DNA of 44,664 nt from Sphingomonas sp. (GTDB taxonomy: Bacteria; Pseudomonadota; Alphaproteobacteria; Sphingomonadales; Sphingomonadaceae): the NCBI GenBank assembly GCA_025981625.1, contig JAICXF010000008.1:1-44664 (forward strand), written 5' to 3'. Position numbers and translations under genes: made by a program. Positions 24,459 to 32,826 of the stretch are shown here, one piece after another (position 1 is the first letter of the stretch; every line of letters begins with the position of its first letter). The notes below the pieces were generated by a model, which saw nothing but the letters and a program-made list of their open reading frames with translations, did not search any database and was not told the DNA's origin.

Positions 24459-25307
24459 CTAGATGTTCGTCTGGTCGGCGGGAACGCCTTCGGGCAGCCC
24501 GGCCGCGCCATCCTCTTCGCGGCACTCGGCATCTGTTCCAATCCCGTAGCAGCTCATCGACAATGACCCCATCGCATAACCGCGGACCAGCTCGCGCGGC
24601 CGCTCGCCCGAAGCGGCGGCCACACCGGCGATATAGAGCAGCGGAATGAAATGATCCGCCGTCGGAACCGCGAGATCATAGTCAGGATGCTCGGTAAGCT
24701 TCAGGATCTCGGCGGGGTCGCTCGTCAGCAGGTCCGCCGCTGCATCATCGAACCTTCTGGCCCAGTCGAAGCCTTCGTCCGGGCTGCTCCATTTGATCTG
24801 GCGCAGATTGTGAACCACGTTGCCACTGCCGAGGATCAGGACTCCTTGTTCACGGAGCGGTGCCAGGCGGCGGCCCAGATCGACATGATAATCGAGCGGT
24901 TTGAGTGCGTTGATCGACAGCTGGACGACCGGAATGTCCGCGTTCGGGTAAACATGAGCAAGAACGCTCCAGCTGCCATGATCGAGACCCCATTGGTCGC
25001 GGTCCAGGCCGCACCAGACCGGCCGCAGCGCCTCCGCGGTGAGAGCGGCGATGTCCGGCGCTCCCGGCGCGGGATAATCGAACGCGAAGAGCTCGGGCGG
25101 AAAGCCGTAGAAATCATGGATGGTCCGCGGCCGCTCCATCGCCGTCACCGCGGTCGCGCCGAAGAACCAGTGGGCCGAGATCGCGAGGATCGCCCGCGGA
25201 CGGGGCAGACGCTGCCCAAGCTCGCGCCATGCCCCCGTGAAGCCATTGAGTTCGAGCGTATTCATCGGGCTTCCGTGGCCGATGAACAGGGCAGGCATGG
25301 TGGGCAT
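24459..25307 (-). CDS. ygiD: Extradiol ring-cleavage dioxygenase, LigB/DODA (YgiD) family
   Basis: A 282-residue class III extradiol dioxygenase related to 4,5-DOPA dioxygenase. Metal and active-site histidines are visible in [25 protein letters not shown] and [10 protein letters not shown]. In plants and bacteria the family opens catechol rings such as L-DOPA; the natural substrate here is unknown. The ATG at 25307 lies 2 bp after the upstream phosphoesterase stop, indicating coupling; an ATG at 25298 is an alternative. It converges with the E2 gene, with a 90-bp gap. Confidence 0.9.
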   Translation of the reverse strand: MPTMPALFIGHGSPMNTLELNGFTGAWRELGQRLPRPRAILAISAHWFFGATAVTAMERPRTIHDFYGFPPELFAFDYPAPGAPDIAALTAEALRPVWCGLDRDQWGLDHGSWSVLAHVYPNADIPVVQLSINALKPLDYHVDLGRRLAPLREQGVLILGSGNVVHNLRQIKWSSPDEGFDWARRFDDAAADLLTSDPAEILKLTEHPDYDLAVPTADHFIPLLYIAGVAAASGERPRELVRGYAMGSLSMSCYGIGTDAECREEDGAAGLPEGVPADQTNI

Positions 25308-25309
25308 GC

Positions 25310-26050
25310 CTACACTTCTAGCATGGCATAGGGCCGTCCGAACAACGGTTTCACCACGAACTGAGCAACATTGTAGACCGGAGTGCCGCGCGGCGTCCGC
25401 CCCTCGTAGGTGCCGTGGTGGGCGTGGCCGTGGACCACCGCCTTTACATGATCGAAGCGGTCGATCGGCTCGCACAATCGCTGCGAGCCGAGATACTGGA
25501 AGATCGCGGGCGGCTCGCCCTCGATCGTCGCCTCGATCGGCGAATAGTGGAGCACCGCGACACTCCGGTCGGTGCGAAGGGTGCGCAGCTGGTTTTCCAG
25601 CTTGCGCGCTTCGTTCATGGCCTCGTCGACGAACGCCTTGACGATCGGCTCGCCGAACGGCGCGAGCTCGCCGCGTCCGAAACCGCCGAGGAAGCCCTTT
25701 ACGCCGGCGAAACCCACTCCGCCGATCTCCACCGCTTGCTCGTCGAGCACCTTCATGCCGGCCGCGTGCAGGATTTCGCACACCTTCTCGGGCTGGCCGC
25801 ATTCATAATCGTGGTTGCCGAGAACTCCGAGCACGGGAATTGCGCAGGACCTGATGTCGTCCGCCAGGATCTCGGCCTCGCGGGTCTTGCCGAAATTGGT
25901 CAGGTCGCCGCACAGCACCAGCACGTCCGCCTTGGTCGCGACTTCCGCGAACATCTCGCGATAGGGGGCGACGCTGTCTTCCTTGACATGAAGATCGCCG
26001 ACCGCGGCCACCCGGAGCGGGCGGGCGTTGAGCCCATTGTCACTGGCCAT
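25310..26050 (-). CDS. Calcineurin-like metallophosphoesterase
   Basis: A 246-residue enzyme with all phosphoesterase motifs in order: [21 protein letters not shown] and GHAHHG. These bind a two-metal centre that cleaves phosphomonoesters or diesters; the substrate cannot be told. The ATG at 26050 is preferred because it gives the normal N-terminus ([14 protein letters not shown]) and overlaps the upstream gene by only 11 bp; an in-frame ATG at 26110 lies deep in that gene. It sits in an operon between a nucleotidyltransferase-fold protein and a dioxygenase. Confidence 0.88.
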   Translation of the reverse strand: MASDNGLNARPLRVAAVGDLHVKEDSVAPYREMFAEVATKADVLVLCGDLTNFGKTREAEILADDIRSCAIPVLGVLGNHDYECGQPEKVCEILHAAGMKVLDEQAVEIGGVGFAGVKGFLGGFGRGELAPFGEPIVKAFVDEAMNEARKLENQLRTLRTDRSVAVLHYSPIEATIEGEPPAIFQYLGSQRLCEPIDRFDHVKAVVHGHAHHGTYEGRTPRGTPVYNVAQFVVKPLFGRPYAMLEV

Positions 26051-26822
26051 ATTGCTCTTCGAGGTTGCCGACCGCGTCGGAGAAGCCCCATTGATCGACG
26101 TCGATCGCATAGTCGCGGGGCGAGAAAATCCGGCCGCGGCAGACCTTCTTGCCGGGCCCCTTGATGTCCGCCTGGTCGCGAAGCCGCTCGAGCAACTCGT
26201 TCAGCAGCCATCGCGGGACGCAGTGCCGCTCGCTCGGGTAGATGAAGCGGAAGTTGAGCAGCGCCATCAGCAGCACTTCCCAATACAGCTCCATGTGGCT
26301 CAACAGCTGCTTCCAGTCGACCGCCTCATGGCATTTCAGGATCATGTGGGCGACGTCGGCCATGTCGAATCGATGGTGGTCCTGGACGAAGATCTTGGAC
26401 CAGATGAACTGTGTCGGCGGGACCAGCTTCACCTTCGCGCCGAAAAGCTCGGCCTCGGGCGCACCGACGAACCACTCGTCCGTGACGTGGGTCGTGACCG
26501 TCGGCATGTTAGTGATCACGTCGACGAACAATTGACCCCGGGTGATCCGGTACAGCCATCGCTCGTCGACGATCTCGACGTCAAAGCCGTGCTCCTTGAA
26601 ATAATGCAGGATCTTCAAGGCATCGCCCGCCTTGGCGAACACGTCGACATCCTTGGTCGGCCGGTCGATCCCGGTGTAGCTCGCGAGCGCGTAGGTGCCC
26701 GAGACGAGGAACGGCATGCCCGTCCTCGCCATCAGCTGGAGCACTTCGGAGTAGAACGCCTCGGCCGCCGGCGGCGGAGTGATCAGCGGAGGCTTGCGCT
26801 CGAGCGTATGTACGTTGTCCAC
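26040..26822 (-). CDS. Nucleotidyltransferase-fold protein
   Basis: About 260 residues from the GTG at 26822. The core motif of minimal nucleotidyltransferases is present: FLVSGTYALASYTG followed by RPTKDVDVFAK, where the spaced aspartates would bind metal. The rest is helical with conserved-looking WSKIFVQDHHRFDMADVAHM. The family includes AbiEii-like toxins and many uncharacterised proteins; which applies here is unclear. The start is uncertain: an ATG near 27021 would extend it, but the extra residues look non-coding. The 3' end overlaps the phosphoesterase start. Confidence 0.65.
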   Translation of the reverse strand: MDNVHTLERKPPLITPPPAAEAFYSEVLQLMARTGMPFLVSGTYALASYTGIDRPTKDVDVFAKAGDALKILHYFKEHGFDVEIVDERWLYRITRGQLFVDVITNMPTVTTHVTDEWFVGAPEAELFGAKVKLVPPTQFIWSKIFVQDHHRFDMADVAHMILKCHEAVDWKQLLSHMELYWEVLLMALLNFRFIYPSERHCVPRWLLNELLERLRDQADIKGPGKKVCRGRIFSPRDYAIDVDQWGFSDAVGNLEEQYGQ

Positions 26823-27103
26823 GCCGCTCAAACGGGAGCGGGAGGGGCGGGTTCCCGAGCCAGAGGGCGCGCGGAAGTTTGCCAGAGAAGCCCAATCAGC
26901 GGCCGGCATTCCGGAGCTTCGGGCACACAGGAGCGGCCGTGTGACAGCGGGGTTGCAAAGCACGAGTATCTGCCTGCGGCCCAAATCTGACCTTAGGAGC
27001 GCGCCTGTCGACATTGCATCAATGTGCGGATGTAACTCCTTTTTCGCTGGGTGAAGTGACAGCGGCTTAAGCGGGCTCGTGACCCGGAACTCGCTGCGAG
27101 GCG
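26823..27103. other. Intergenic region with small palindrome
   Basis: I see no convincing gene. ACATTG-cat-CAATGT (27011-27025) is a perfect 6-bp-arm inverted repeat that could be an operator for the minus-strand operon starting near 26822. A minus-strand reading frame spans the region but has atypical composition. Confidence 0.35.
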
Positions 27104-29143
27104 CTAGCGCTTTCCGAAGGTCTTGAGCAGCCTGAGGTTGAACTGAGTCGGGTACCGCGCGGAATAATATTCTTGGACGAGAGGAGCGACGAGCTGGTGC
27201 TTGTTCAGCGTCCAGAATTCGGCAGTCGCCGTCAGCGACACGGTCCTGCTGAAGCTGTGCGTGTAGGCGAGGCTCAGTTGACTCCGTGCGAGGTAGTAGA
27301 TCTGAAACTGCCGCCATGGGCTGGTGTAGGTCCACTGGAGCTGCGCGACATCGCCCGGAATCTTGCCGCGCTCCGGCCCGTCCCATTCGAGCGTGCCGTT
27401 GGTGCTGTATCGGAAGGTCTCGGCGGTCTTCGTGCTGGCCGTCGTACCCGCCGGGATGCGCTGGTCGAAGAGATTGACACTGGCGAGCAGCTTCAGCCGC
27501 CGCAGCACCGGGGTGCTCAGATCAAACTCGGCGCCACGGTCGCTGCTGTGGCCGGAGTTGATTACCAAGGCGGTGAATATGCTGGTGCCCGGTATGGCGG
27601 TAAACGCCTGCGTCCACAGGCGGCTCGTCTCTCGATCGTAGACGATCACCCCCGCGTCGACTTTCCGCAAGTGATAATGAAGGTTGATCTCGTAGGCGTC
27701 GGTCGACTGATCCCTCAGCCGCGGATTGCCGAGTTGGATCGTGAAGATGTCCTGCACCAGCGGGTAGGGCCTGAGGTCGTTCAGCTGCGGTCTGTCCACG
27801 CGCTTGCTGTAGCTGAGCGTCAGGTCGAGCGTTCGGCCGAGCGCGTGCTGAACGTGCAGGGACGGGAATGCGTCGGTTTCCGCGATCTCGATAGTCGGCC
27901 GCCCCGGGCTAGTGATATGCCGCGCGTCGCGTTCCACCCTTAGCCCCGGCATGAAGTTCCATGTGCCGATCGGCTGCTGGAACGTTAGATAACCCGCGAG
28001 GTGGTTGTCGACTGCCTCGAACTGGTCGGATGCGTCGCTTCCGAGCGAGCCGCCAAGGCCGATGCTCGTAAAGCCGTAGCGCTCGCGCATCTCGCTGTAA
28101 TTCCAGACGCCGCCGGCGGACAGGATTTCGCCTTTGGCCATCGGATGCTGCCAGTCGACCTGGCCGTTTCCGAACAGAAAGCGCTTCTGCTTGTCGGTGG
28201 ACAGTGCGGCACCATTGCTGAAATCGGCGTTGTTGGCCTCATGGTCACGCGGATTGCCCACCACCCGAAGGCTGGCGCTTAGAGTTTCGCCGTCCTTATT
28301 GCCCTTATGGTCGAAGTCCACTTCGCCAATGAGCGCGACCACTGCGTCGGTCAGCCGTTGGTGCTGGGAGAAGGACGCGAAATCCGGCGTGATCCCGACG
28401 TAATCTATGTCGCTCGAGCTAATGCTGCGGGCATCCGAGCCGTAAATCTTGGCCGAGATGCTGGTTCGAGGATCAATTTCATAGGACAATTTGGCACTCG
28501 CTTCGCCGGTCGTGCCGCCGATTGGGGCGCGGCCGTTATCCCGGTGAACCGTTGCAGTTCCACCCGGCACGGCCTCGTTGCTGCGCAGCCTGTGGTAGAT
28601 CGCGCGCCACCAAGTTCCCGTGGCTCCGCTGGCGTGCAGCTCGTAAGTCCAATTGCCATGTTTGGTCTTGACGGTGGCATCGCCGTTCGCATGACCGAAG
28701 TTCGACACCTCCGCGCTCGCGCTCCCGGACGCTCCCTCCGACTGCTTGCGGCGAAGCACGAAATTGATGATCCCGCCGGTTCCTTCAGCCGAATATTGCG
28801 CGGACGGGTTAGTGATGATCTCGATGCGCTCGATATCGCTTCCGTGCAGCCCTCGAAGATACGCTTTGGGGTCGCCGACGTAAGGACGCCCGTCGACGAA
28901 AATGCGAAGATTGCCGCTGCCGAGGAGGCTTATGTCCTCTTCCGGTGAAATGGTCACCGCCGGCAGCCCGCGCAGCAGCTGGACGGCGTCCTTCTGCGCC
29001 GAGTGGGGGGTATCGTTGACGCGGTAGGTCCGCCGGTCGATTTTCACGCCCTGGTCCGGCCGCTTTCCGACGACCTCGATCACGTCCGGCTGATCGTTAC
29101 TCGCGCTTTGTCCAATCGCTGCGGGCGGCTGAAGCGCGAACAT
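27104..29143 (-). CDS. TonB-dependent outer-membrane receptor
   Basis: A 679-residue receptor. The plug domain lies at about 20-140 (QLLRGLPAVTISPEED, GSGNLRIFVDGRPYVG, IERIEIITNPSAQYSAEGTG, IINFVLRRK). A beta-barrel of the outer-membrane beta-barrel family 14905 type follows and ends in FNLRLLKTFGKR. The ATG at 29143 has GGAGG 4 nt upstream, so the start seems sure, yet the N-terminus (MFALQPPAAIGQSASND) looks like only the last part of a signal peptide with no positive residue. Export may therefore be inefficient or the gene 5'-eroded. A perfect 16-bp palindrome lies 22 bp upstream of the ATG. The transported substrate is unknown; a sugar is suggested by the operator type. Confidence 0.85.
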   Translation of the reverse strand: MFALQPPAAIGQSASNDQPDVIEVVGKRPDQGVKIDRRTYRVNDTPHSAQKDAVQLLRGLPAVTISPEEDISLLGSGNLRIFVDGRPYVGDPKAYLRGLHGSDIERIEIITNPSAQYSAEGTGGIINFVLRRKQSEGASGSASAEVSNFGHANGDATVKTKHGNWTYELHASGATGTWWRAIYHRLRSNEAVPGGTATVHRDNGRAPIGGTTGEASAKLSYEIDPRTSISAKIYGSDARSISSSDIDYVGITPDFASFSQHQRLTDAVVALIGEVDFDHKGNKDGETLSASLRVVGNPRDHEANNADFSNGAALSTDKQKRFLFGNGQVDWQHPMAKGEILSAGGVWNYSEMRERYGFTSIGLGGSLGSDASDQFEAVDNHLAGYLTFQQPIGTWNFMPGLRVERDARHITSPGRPTIEIAETDAFPSLHVQHALGRTLDLTLSYSKRVDRPQLNDLRPYPLVQDIFTIQLGNPRLRDQSTDAYEINLHYHLRKVDAGVIVYDRETSRLWTQAFTAIPGTSIFTALVINSGHSSDRGAEFDLSTPVLRRLKLLASVNLFDQRIPAGTTASTKTAETFRYSTNGTLEWDGPERGKIPGDVAQLQWTYTSPWRQFQIYYLARSQLSLAYTHSFSRTVSLTATAEFWTLNKHQLVAPLVQEYYSARYPTQFNLRLLKTFGKR

Positions 29144-29164
29144 GAATCCTCCACCCGACGCCGT

Positions 29165-29180
29165 ATGTAACCGGTTACAT
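29165..29180. promoter_or_regulatory. Perfect palindrome ATGTAACCGGTTACAT, LacI-type operator candidate
   Basis: A 16-bp perfect palindrome with the central CG typical of LacI/GalR-family operators (TGTAACCGGTTACA core). It ends 22 bp before the receptor start codon, where a repressor would block transcription or initiation. No LacI-family gene is in the window. Confidence 0.6.
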
Positions 29181-29260
29181 TAGACATCAACCAAGCATTT
29201 GCAACGGCAGGTTAAGCCATGTCCGCCCGCGGCCGGCACGGCCACAACAATCGATGTGGG

Positions 29261-29743
29261 CTATTGGGCGGCGGGCGCAGGTTGGACGACGACCGCCTTG
29301 CCGATCGCTTTTGACCAGCCCGCGACCTTGAAGCCGCGCTCCTGAAGGCAGCCCCCGAGGGCCGTCTTGATCGCTCGTTCCTTCCTGGCGCGTTTCATCC
29401 GGGACATGCCCCATGCTCCACCGATGACCGCGAACGGGAGCAGCACGACCGTTGCGCTCGCGACGGCGACGCCTCCCCAGCCGCCCGCCACGGCGGCTGC
29501 CGTGCCTCCGACGGCCGCTGTGCCCGCTCCTGCTCCAGCGCCGGCCGCAAGCGATCCAGTCCGGCCGCTGGCATCCAGCTTGCCGGCGACGAGAAGCTCA
29601 CGGCACCTTGCATAAGCAGCGTCGAACTCCGCCTGACCAGCCGTCGGCGTTGCAAGCGTCGGCGTGAAATCGCGCGGTCGCGACGAGCAGGCCTGCAACG
29701 TCAGACAGCTCATTAGCACGCACGCGCTGATCTTGATTTCCAT
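29261..29743 (-). CDS. Lipoprotein with glycine-zipper membrane segment
   Basis: About 160 residues from the ATG at 29743. A lipoprotein signal ends in LTLQAC, placing the lipid on Cys19. The middle is a Gly/Ala-rich stretch (GAGAGAGTAAVGGTAAAVAG, then a hydrophobic VVLLPFAVIGGAWG), as in glycine-zipper proteins, and the C-terminal part is basic with two cysteines (CRELL and GGCLQERGF). No specific family is recognised. A GGGGGG run precedes the start. It is divergent from the cold-shock gene. Confidence 0.65.
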   Translation of the reverse strand: MEIKISACVLMSCLTLQACSSRPRDFTPTLATPTAGQAEFDAAYARCRELLVAGKLDASGRTGSLAAGAGAGAGTAAVGGTAAAVAGGWGGVAVASATVVLLPFAVIGGAWGMSRMKRARKERAIKTALGGCLQERGFKVAGWSKAIGKAVVVQPAPAAQ

Positions 29744-29927
29744 TGCACCCCCCGGACGCATTTTCTGGGGAGGGCTATCATTCGACCGTGAGGAAGCCTA
29801 TCTAATTGTAGCTAACAGTCGCAAATCAGACGGTCTTCGGCGCTTTGCGGCACCTTCTTCCTTCTTTGTAGCCTCTCATAGCACCGGAGGGCCGATTGGC
29901 GGTCCGCCACAGAAGGAAATAGTCAAA

Positions 29928-30134
29928 ATGATCACCGGAACCGTAAAGTTTTTCAACGCCGACAAGGGCTTTGGCTTCATCCAGCCCGAGGACGGAAGCA
30001 CCGATGCCTTCGTGCACATCAGTGCGGTCGAAGCTGCCGGCATGCGCACCCTGGATCGCGATCAGCGGGTAACCTACGACCTCGAGAACGATCGCCGCGG
30101 TCGCACGAGCGCAGTGAACCTCAAGGCCGCCTGA
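29928..30134 (+). CDS. cspA: Cold-shock domain protein
   Basis: A 68-residue OB-fold RNA-binding protein. RNP1 is GFGFIQP and RNP2 is DAFVHIS, with the family start TGTVKFFNADKG. These proteins melt RNA structure during cold or growth transitions. The ATG at 29928 has AAGGAA 9 nt upstream and matches the family N-terminus; the longer in-frame extension is not coding. The gene has a leader of over 100 bp before the nearest upstream start, as usual for csp genes, and a strong hairpin follows it. Confidence 0.93.
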   Translation: MITGTVKFFNADKGFGFIQPEDGSTDAFVHISAVEAAGMRTLDRDQRVTYDLENDRRGRTSAVNLKAA

Positions 30135-30145
30135 TCGAGCAGTAT

Positions 30146-30171
30146 CCCGCCCCGCAACGCTGCGGGGCGGG
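30146..30171 (+). terminator. Strong GC hairpin after cspA
   Basis: A perfect 11-bp stem (CCCGCCCCGCA / TGCGGGGCGGG) with a 4-nt loop ACGC begins 12 bp after the csp stop. There is no long T run, so it may stabilise the mRNA 3' end as well as terminate. Confidence 0.7.
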
Positions 30172-30196
30172 CCATCCCTCGAGAAGGATTGCGCCG

Positions 30197-30403
30197 ATGT
30201 CGACATTCCAATTCTACACTGAACGTGCGGCAGACTGCCGGCGCCAGGCCGACGCGACCAATCTCCAAAACGTGCGGGCGCGCTGCCTCAGCGCTGCCAG
30301 TGCCTGGGACGATATGGCCGACCGGGTCCGCCGCACCCAGGTATATCGCGAGGAAGACGCCGCGCGCAAAGCCGCTACACCGAAGCAATGGTCGGTCAGA
30401 TGA
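30197..30403 (+). CDS. Small hypothetical protein
   Basis: A 68-residue, charged, helical protein (FQFYTERAADCRRQADATNL, ARCLSAASAWDDMADRV) preceded by GAGAAGG. No domain is recognised, although short proteins with YxERAxxCRxxA patterns recur in sphingomonads. It follows the cspA hairpin by 25 bp. No membrane or signal segment is present. The coding call rests on the good ribosome-binding site and coherent composition. Confidence 0.65.
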   Translation: MSTFQFYTERAADCRRQADATNLQNVRARCLSAASAWDDMADRVRRTQVYREEDAARKAATPKQWSVR

Positions 30404-30541
30404 GCAGGGCAAAGCAGGAACATGTCTTGCCGATTCGTCGCGCTGCGGCTCTCGGTCACGCTGCTCCTGACCCGTCCAGACAGGCTCTCCTCGGGGCGTT
30501 AGCTGAGCATCAACTTCCATAAGCATTCCGGAGGACAAATC

Positions 30542-30751
30542 ATGTCGAGAATTCCCGTGCGCCCATTCCTTATCGCCAAGGACGAGGAAGGCGCCTTTCG
30601 CATTACCGTTCGTGAAACGCGCTTGAATTCACAGCGCTATCCGATTGTGACGTCGACGCTTCAGCCAGAAGTGTTCAAGACGGCAACCGCGGCTCGTGCT
30701 TACGCCAAGGCAAATCTGGGCGCGGAGGCCGGTCAGTTCGCGTCGCACTGA
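30542..30751 (+). CDS. Small hypothetical protein
   Basis: A 69-residue soluble protein (IPVRPFLIAKDEEGAFRITV, RETRLNSQRYPIVTS) with a strong GGAGGACAAATC before the ATG at 30542. The sequence suggests a small alpha/beta fold with a C-terminal helix (AARAYAKANLG). No family is recognised. The 138 bp before it contain no gene. Confidence 0.65.
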   Translation: MSRIPVRPFLIAKDEEGAFRITVRETRLNSQRYPIVTSTLQPEVFKTATAARAYAKANLGAEAGQFASH

Positions 30752-30941
30752 TGCCGGCGGACCTCCATTTTCGGCGCATCGAGATGCAGGCAAGCGTTAG
30801 GCGAAGCGCCGGGCATGTGGTAAGTGACGATCATCGCGTGGATTCTCTGTTTTTTAGGCCCGCGCGGCTGAGAGACGACCGTGCTCCCGCCTGCTTTGCT
30901 GGCGCTCCGCGCCTCCGTGCAAACGGCTAGAGAGGCACAGA

Positions 30942-31154
30942 GTGCAGATACAAGGGTCAATTCGCACAAACCTGCTTGCGGCGATCTCGAGCGCGCGGCG
31001 TCACCGCGGTCTGCCGGTTCACGCAGACACCATCAGCCATTGGCGGCGGCTCGCAGCCTATGCACGGCACGTGAGCGTCCAACCGCAAGCCGAGGTTTTT
31101 GGAGACCTTCTGGCGCAGCTTGACGAAGAACTCACGCGCACCCACCAAGGTTAG
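30942..31154 (+). CDS. Small hypothetical protein
   Basis: A 70-residue basic, helical protein from the GTG at 30942 with AGAGG upstream. It contains SARRHRGLPVHADTISHWRR and ends in LAQLDEELTRTHQG, reminiscent of small cytoplasmic regulatory proteins, but no family is recognised. A 124-residue reading frame on the opposite strand is judged a shadow. Nothing is seen in the 190 bp before it. Confidence 0.5.
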   Translation: MQIQGSIRTNLLAAISSARRHRGLPVHADTISHWRRLAAYARHVSVQPQAEVFGDLLAQLDEELTRTHQG

Positions 31155-31205
31155 CGGCGCGCGATCTCCTCCCGATTTGCTTTGTACGAACGATAGAGGT
31201 CCGTT

Positions 31206-31397
31206 GTGAGCGCGGAAAACTGGCACGAGGAGCGCGACCGGCTGATACGGCTCCTGAAAGCGGTCGAATCCGGCAAGATCACGCATGTTGACGAGGACGA
31301 TCTTCGCCAGCTCCAGGCGACCAATCCGCACAATATCGCTCGGCTAAGAGAGCGGCTTGCCCAGCTCAACGCTCGCCTCGACACCGACGAGGCGTAG
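31206..31397 (+). CDS. Small coiled-coil hypothetical protein
   Basis: A 63-residue protein starting at GTG 31206: ENWHEERDRLIRLLKAVESG and ARLRERLAQLNARLDTDEA form two amphipathic helices. It is acidic and soluble. No family is recognised. The ribosome-binding site is only fair (AGAGGTCC). Confidence 0.5.
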   Translation: MSAENWHEERDRLIRLLKAVESGKITHVDEDDLRQLQATNPHNIARLRERLAQLNARLDTDEA

Positions 31398-31549
31398 AGC
31401 CGTCACTGTCCTAAAGGTCAGCAATCCACTCTCGCGCCGGTGATATGTTGCGGCAGCGTCGGCCAGAGAAGCTCTGCCCTATGCGGACATTTTCATGACG
31501 GATGCGTCTATCTCGGCTGCGAAACGTTCCGGGAGTGAGGAGGCTCGTA

Positions 31550-31696
31550 ATGCGACATCAACGGAAGACGGAAACTTGTGAAGAGCACAGCCGCCGGCTC
31601 GTCCAGGAAGCTCAACTGAGGAGGGCTGGCGCCGCAGCCAACGAGGCCGCGGTCGATCGGATGATCAGGGAAAATATCGCGCAACACGGTCCCTGA
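31550..31696 (+). CDS. Very small hypothetical protein
   Basis: A 48-residue helical protein. The ATG at 31550 is chosen over 31502 because TGAGGAGG lies 7 nt upstream. It contains CEEHSRRLVQEAQLRRAGAA and NEAAVDRMIRENIAQHG. Highly charged; no family recognised. Confidence 0.5.
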   Translation: MRHQRKTETCEEHSRRLVQEAQLRRAGAAANEAAVDRMIRENIAQHGP

Positions 31697-31761
31697 CCGG
31701 ACTCAGCCGAATGTCTGGTTTCCCGCCCATCGCGAACGTCAGCGAGCGTGGATTTATGAAC

Positions 31762-32751
31762 TCAGCTCGACGGCGCAACGACCAGGATTCGAAACGTGCC
31801 GGGGACCGCCTTCGGACGCTCGTTTCCGACTGCCGGCTGCTGGTCGACGGCCGGCAGGTACGCGCGGCCGGTGGAGGGATCGAGCGCGATCGTGCGGGCG
31901 CTCTTCGCCGTCGGAATGGTCGCGAGCACGCGTGGGCTCGGCGATAGCTGAATAACGGACAGCGTTCCGTCCGCGCCGGACGGGACGAGCGCCACGTGGC
32001 GCCTGGCGTCGAACGCCGCGCCGTCGGGGCGCTTGCCGATGGGGAGCGATGCGACCGGCTTCCCCGACGCCGAGAGGACCACCGCGACCCCGTTCGCACA
32101 GGCCGACAGCGTTTCGCTGGTCGCGGGATCGTAAACAATGCCCGTCGGACCGTCGCAGCCGGGAAGGGCCTCGCGCCTGATCAGCTTGCGGCTGCGGGTG
32201 TCGATCACCGCGACGTCGTTCCTGTCCTCGACGTTGACATAAAGCGTGCCGTGCCCGTCAGGAGCGCCGAGCTCCAGCGAGCCGCCGACGGCCACAGTCG
32301 CAAGCACCTTGGCCGATTTGGGATCAATGACGGTAATCGCGCCGTCGCCCGGAGTCATGACCCAGACGGTCCTGGTAGCGGGATCGTAGGCGGCGGCGTC
32401 GGGCTTGATGCCCGTCGGGATCGTCGCCCGGATCCGGCCCGTGAGTCCATCGACGATTGTCGCCGTGTTCGCGTTGCCGTTGGTCACGAGCACTTCGGCA
32501 GTGCCGGGGATCGCGAGCGCCGCGTGGGCGCGATCGGCGGAGACCAGCTTGTCCGTTACGGCGCCGGTCGAAAGATCGATCGCGCTGACCCGGTCCCCCC
32601 GGGTGAGATAAAGACGGTGCACTGCGGGATCGACGCTCAGCAGGTCCCAGCCGCCGTCCGCGCCCTTGATCTGGTCGACGATGCTGTAGGTCGGGGGAGC
32701 CGCGGTAGCTGCCGTGGCAACGAACAATGCAGCCCACACCGTAGATTTCAT
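31762..32751 (-). CDS. Exported YVTN-type beta-propeller protein
   Basis: A 329-residue periplasmic protein. The ATG at 32751 follows AAGGGGAGCGAAC and opens a clear signal peptide (MKSTVWAALFVATAATA). The mature part is a seven-bladed YncE-like propeller with repeated blades such as TATIVDGLTGRIRATIPTG, ITVIDPKSAKVLATVAVGG and VAVIDTRSRKLI. Such proteins act as binding scaffolds; no catalytic residue is implied. It is divergent from the amidohydrolase, with 75 bp between starts. Confidence 0.85.
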   Translation of the reverse strand: MKSTVWAALFVATAATAAPPTYSIVDQIKGADGGWDLLSVDPAVHRLYLTRGDRVSAIDLSTGAVTDKLVSADRAHAALAIPGTAEVLVTNGNANTATIVDGLTGRIRATIPTGIKPDAAAYDPATRTVWVMTPGDGAITVIDPKSAKVLATVAVGGSLELGAPDGHGTLYVNVEDRNDVAVIDTRSRKLIRREALPGCDGPTGIVYDPATSETLSACANGVAVVLSASGKPVASLPIGKRPDGAAFDARRHVALVPSGADGTLSVIQLSPSPRVLATIPTAKSARTIALDPSTGRAYLPAVDQQPAVGNERPKAVPGTFRILVVAPSS

Positions 32752-32826
32752 GTTCGCTCCCCTTGTCACAATTGTTGCATCAGCAGAACTAAAGGCGTTT
32801 CTAGTCGGGATCGCGGGGAGAGAAAC

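Noticed and set aside
26823..27386. N-terminal extension of the nucleotidyltransferase frame
   Set aside because: The extra ~190 residues overlap the receptor gene and have non-coding composition; a start near 26822 is preferred.
30957..31331. Minus-strand 124-codon frame over the small-protein cluster
   Set aside because: It overlaps two plus-strand small genes with better starts and has no recognisable motif; not excluded with certainty.
31996..32826. Upstream extension of the amidohydrolase frame
   Set aside because: It is antisense to the YVTN protein; the signal peptide and ribosome-binding site fix the start at 32827.
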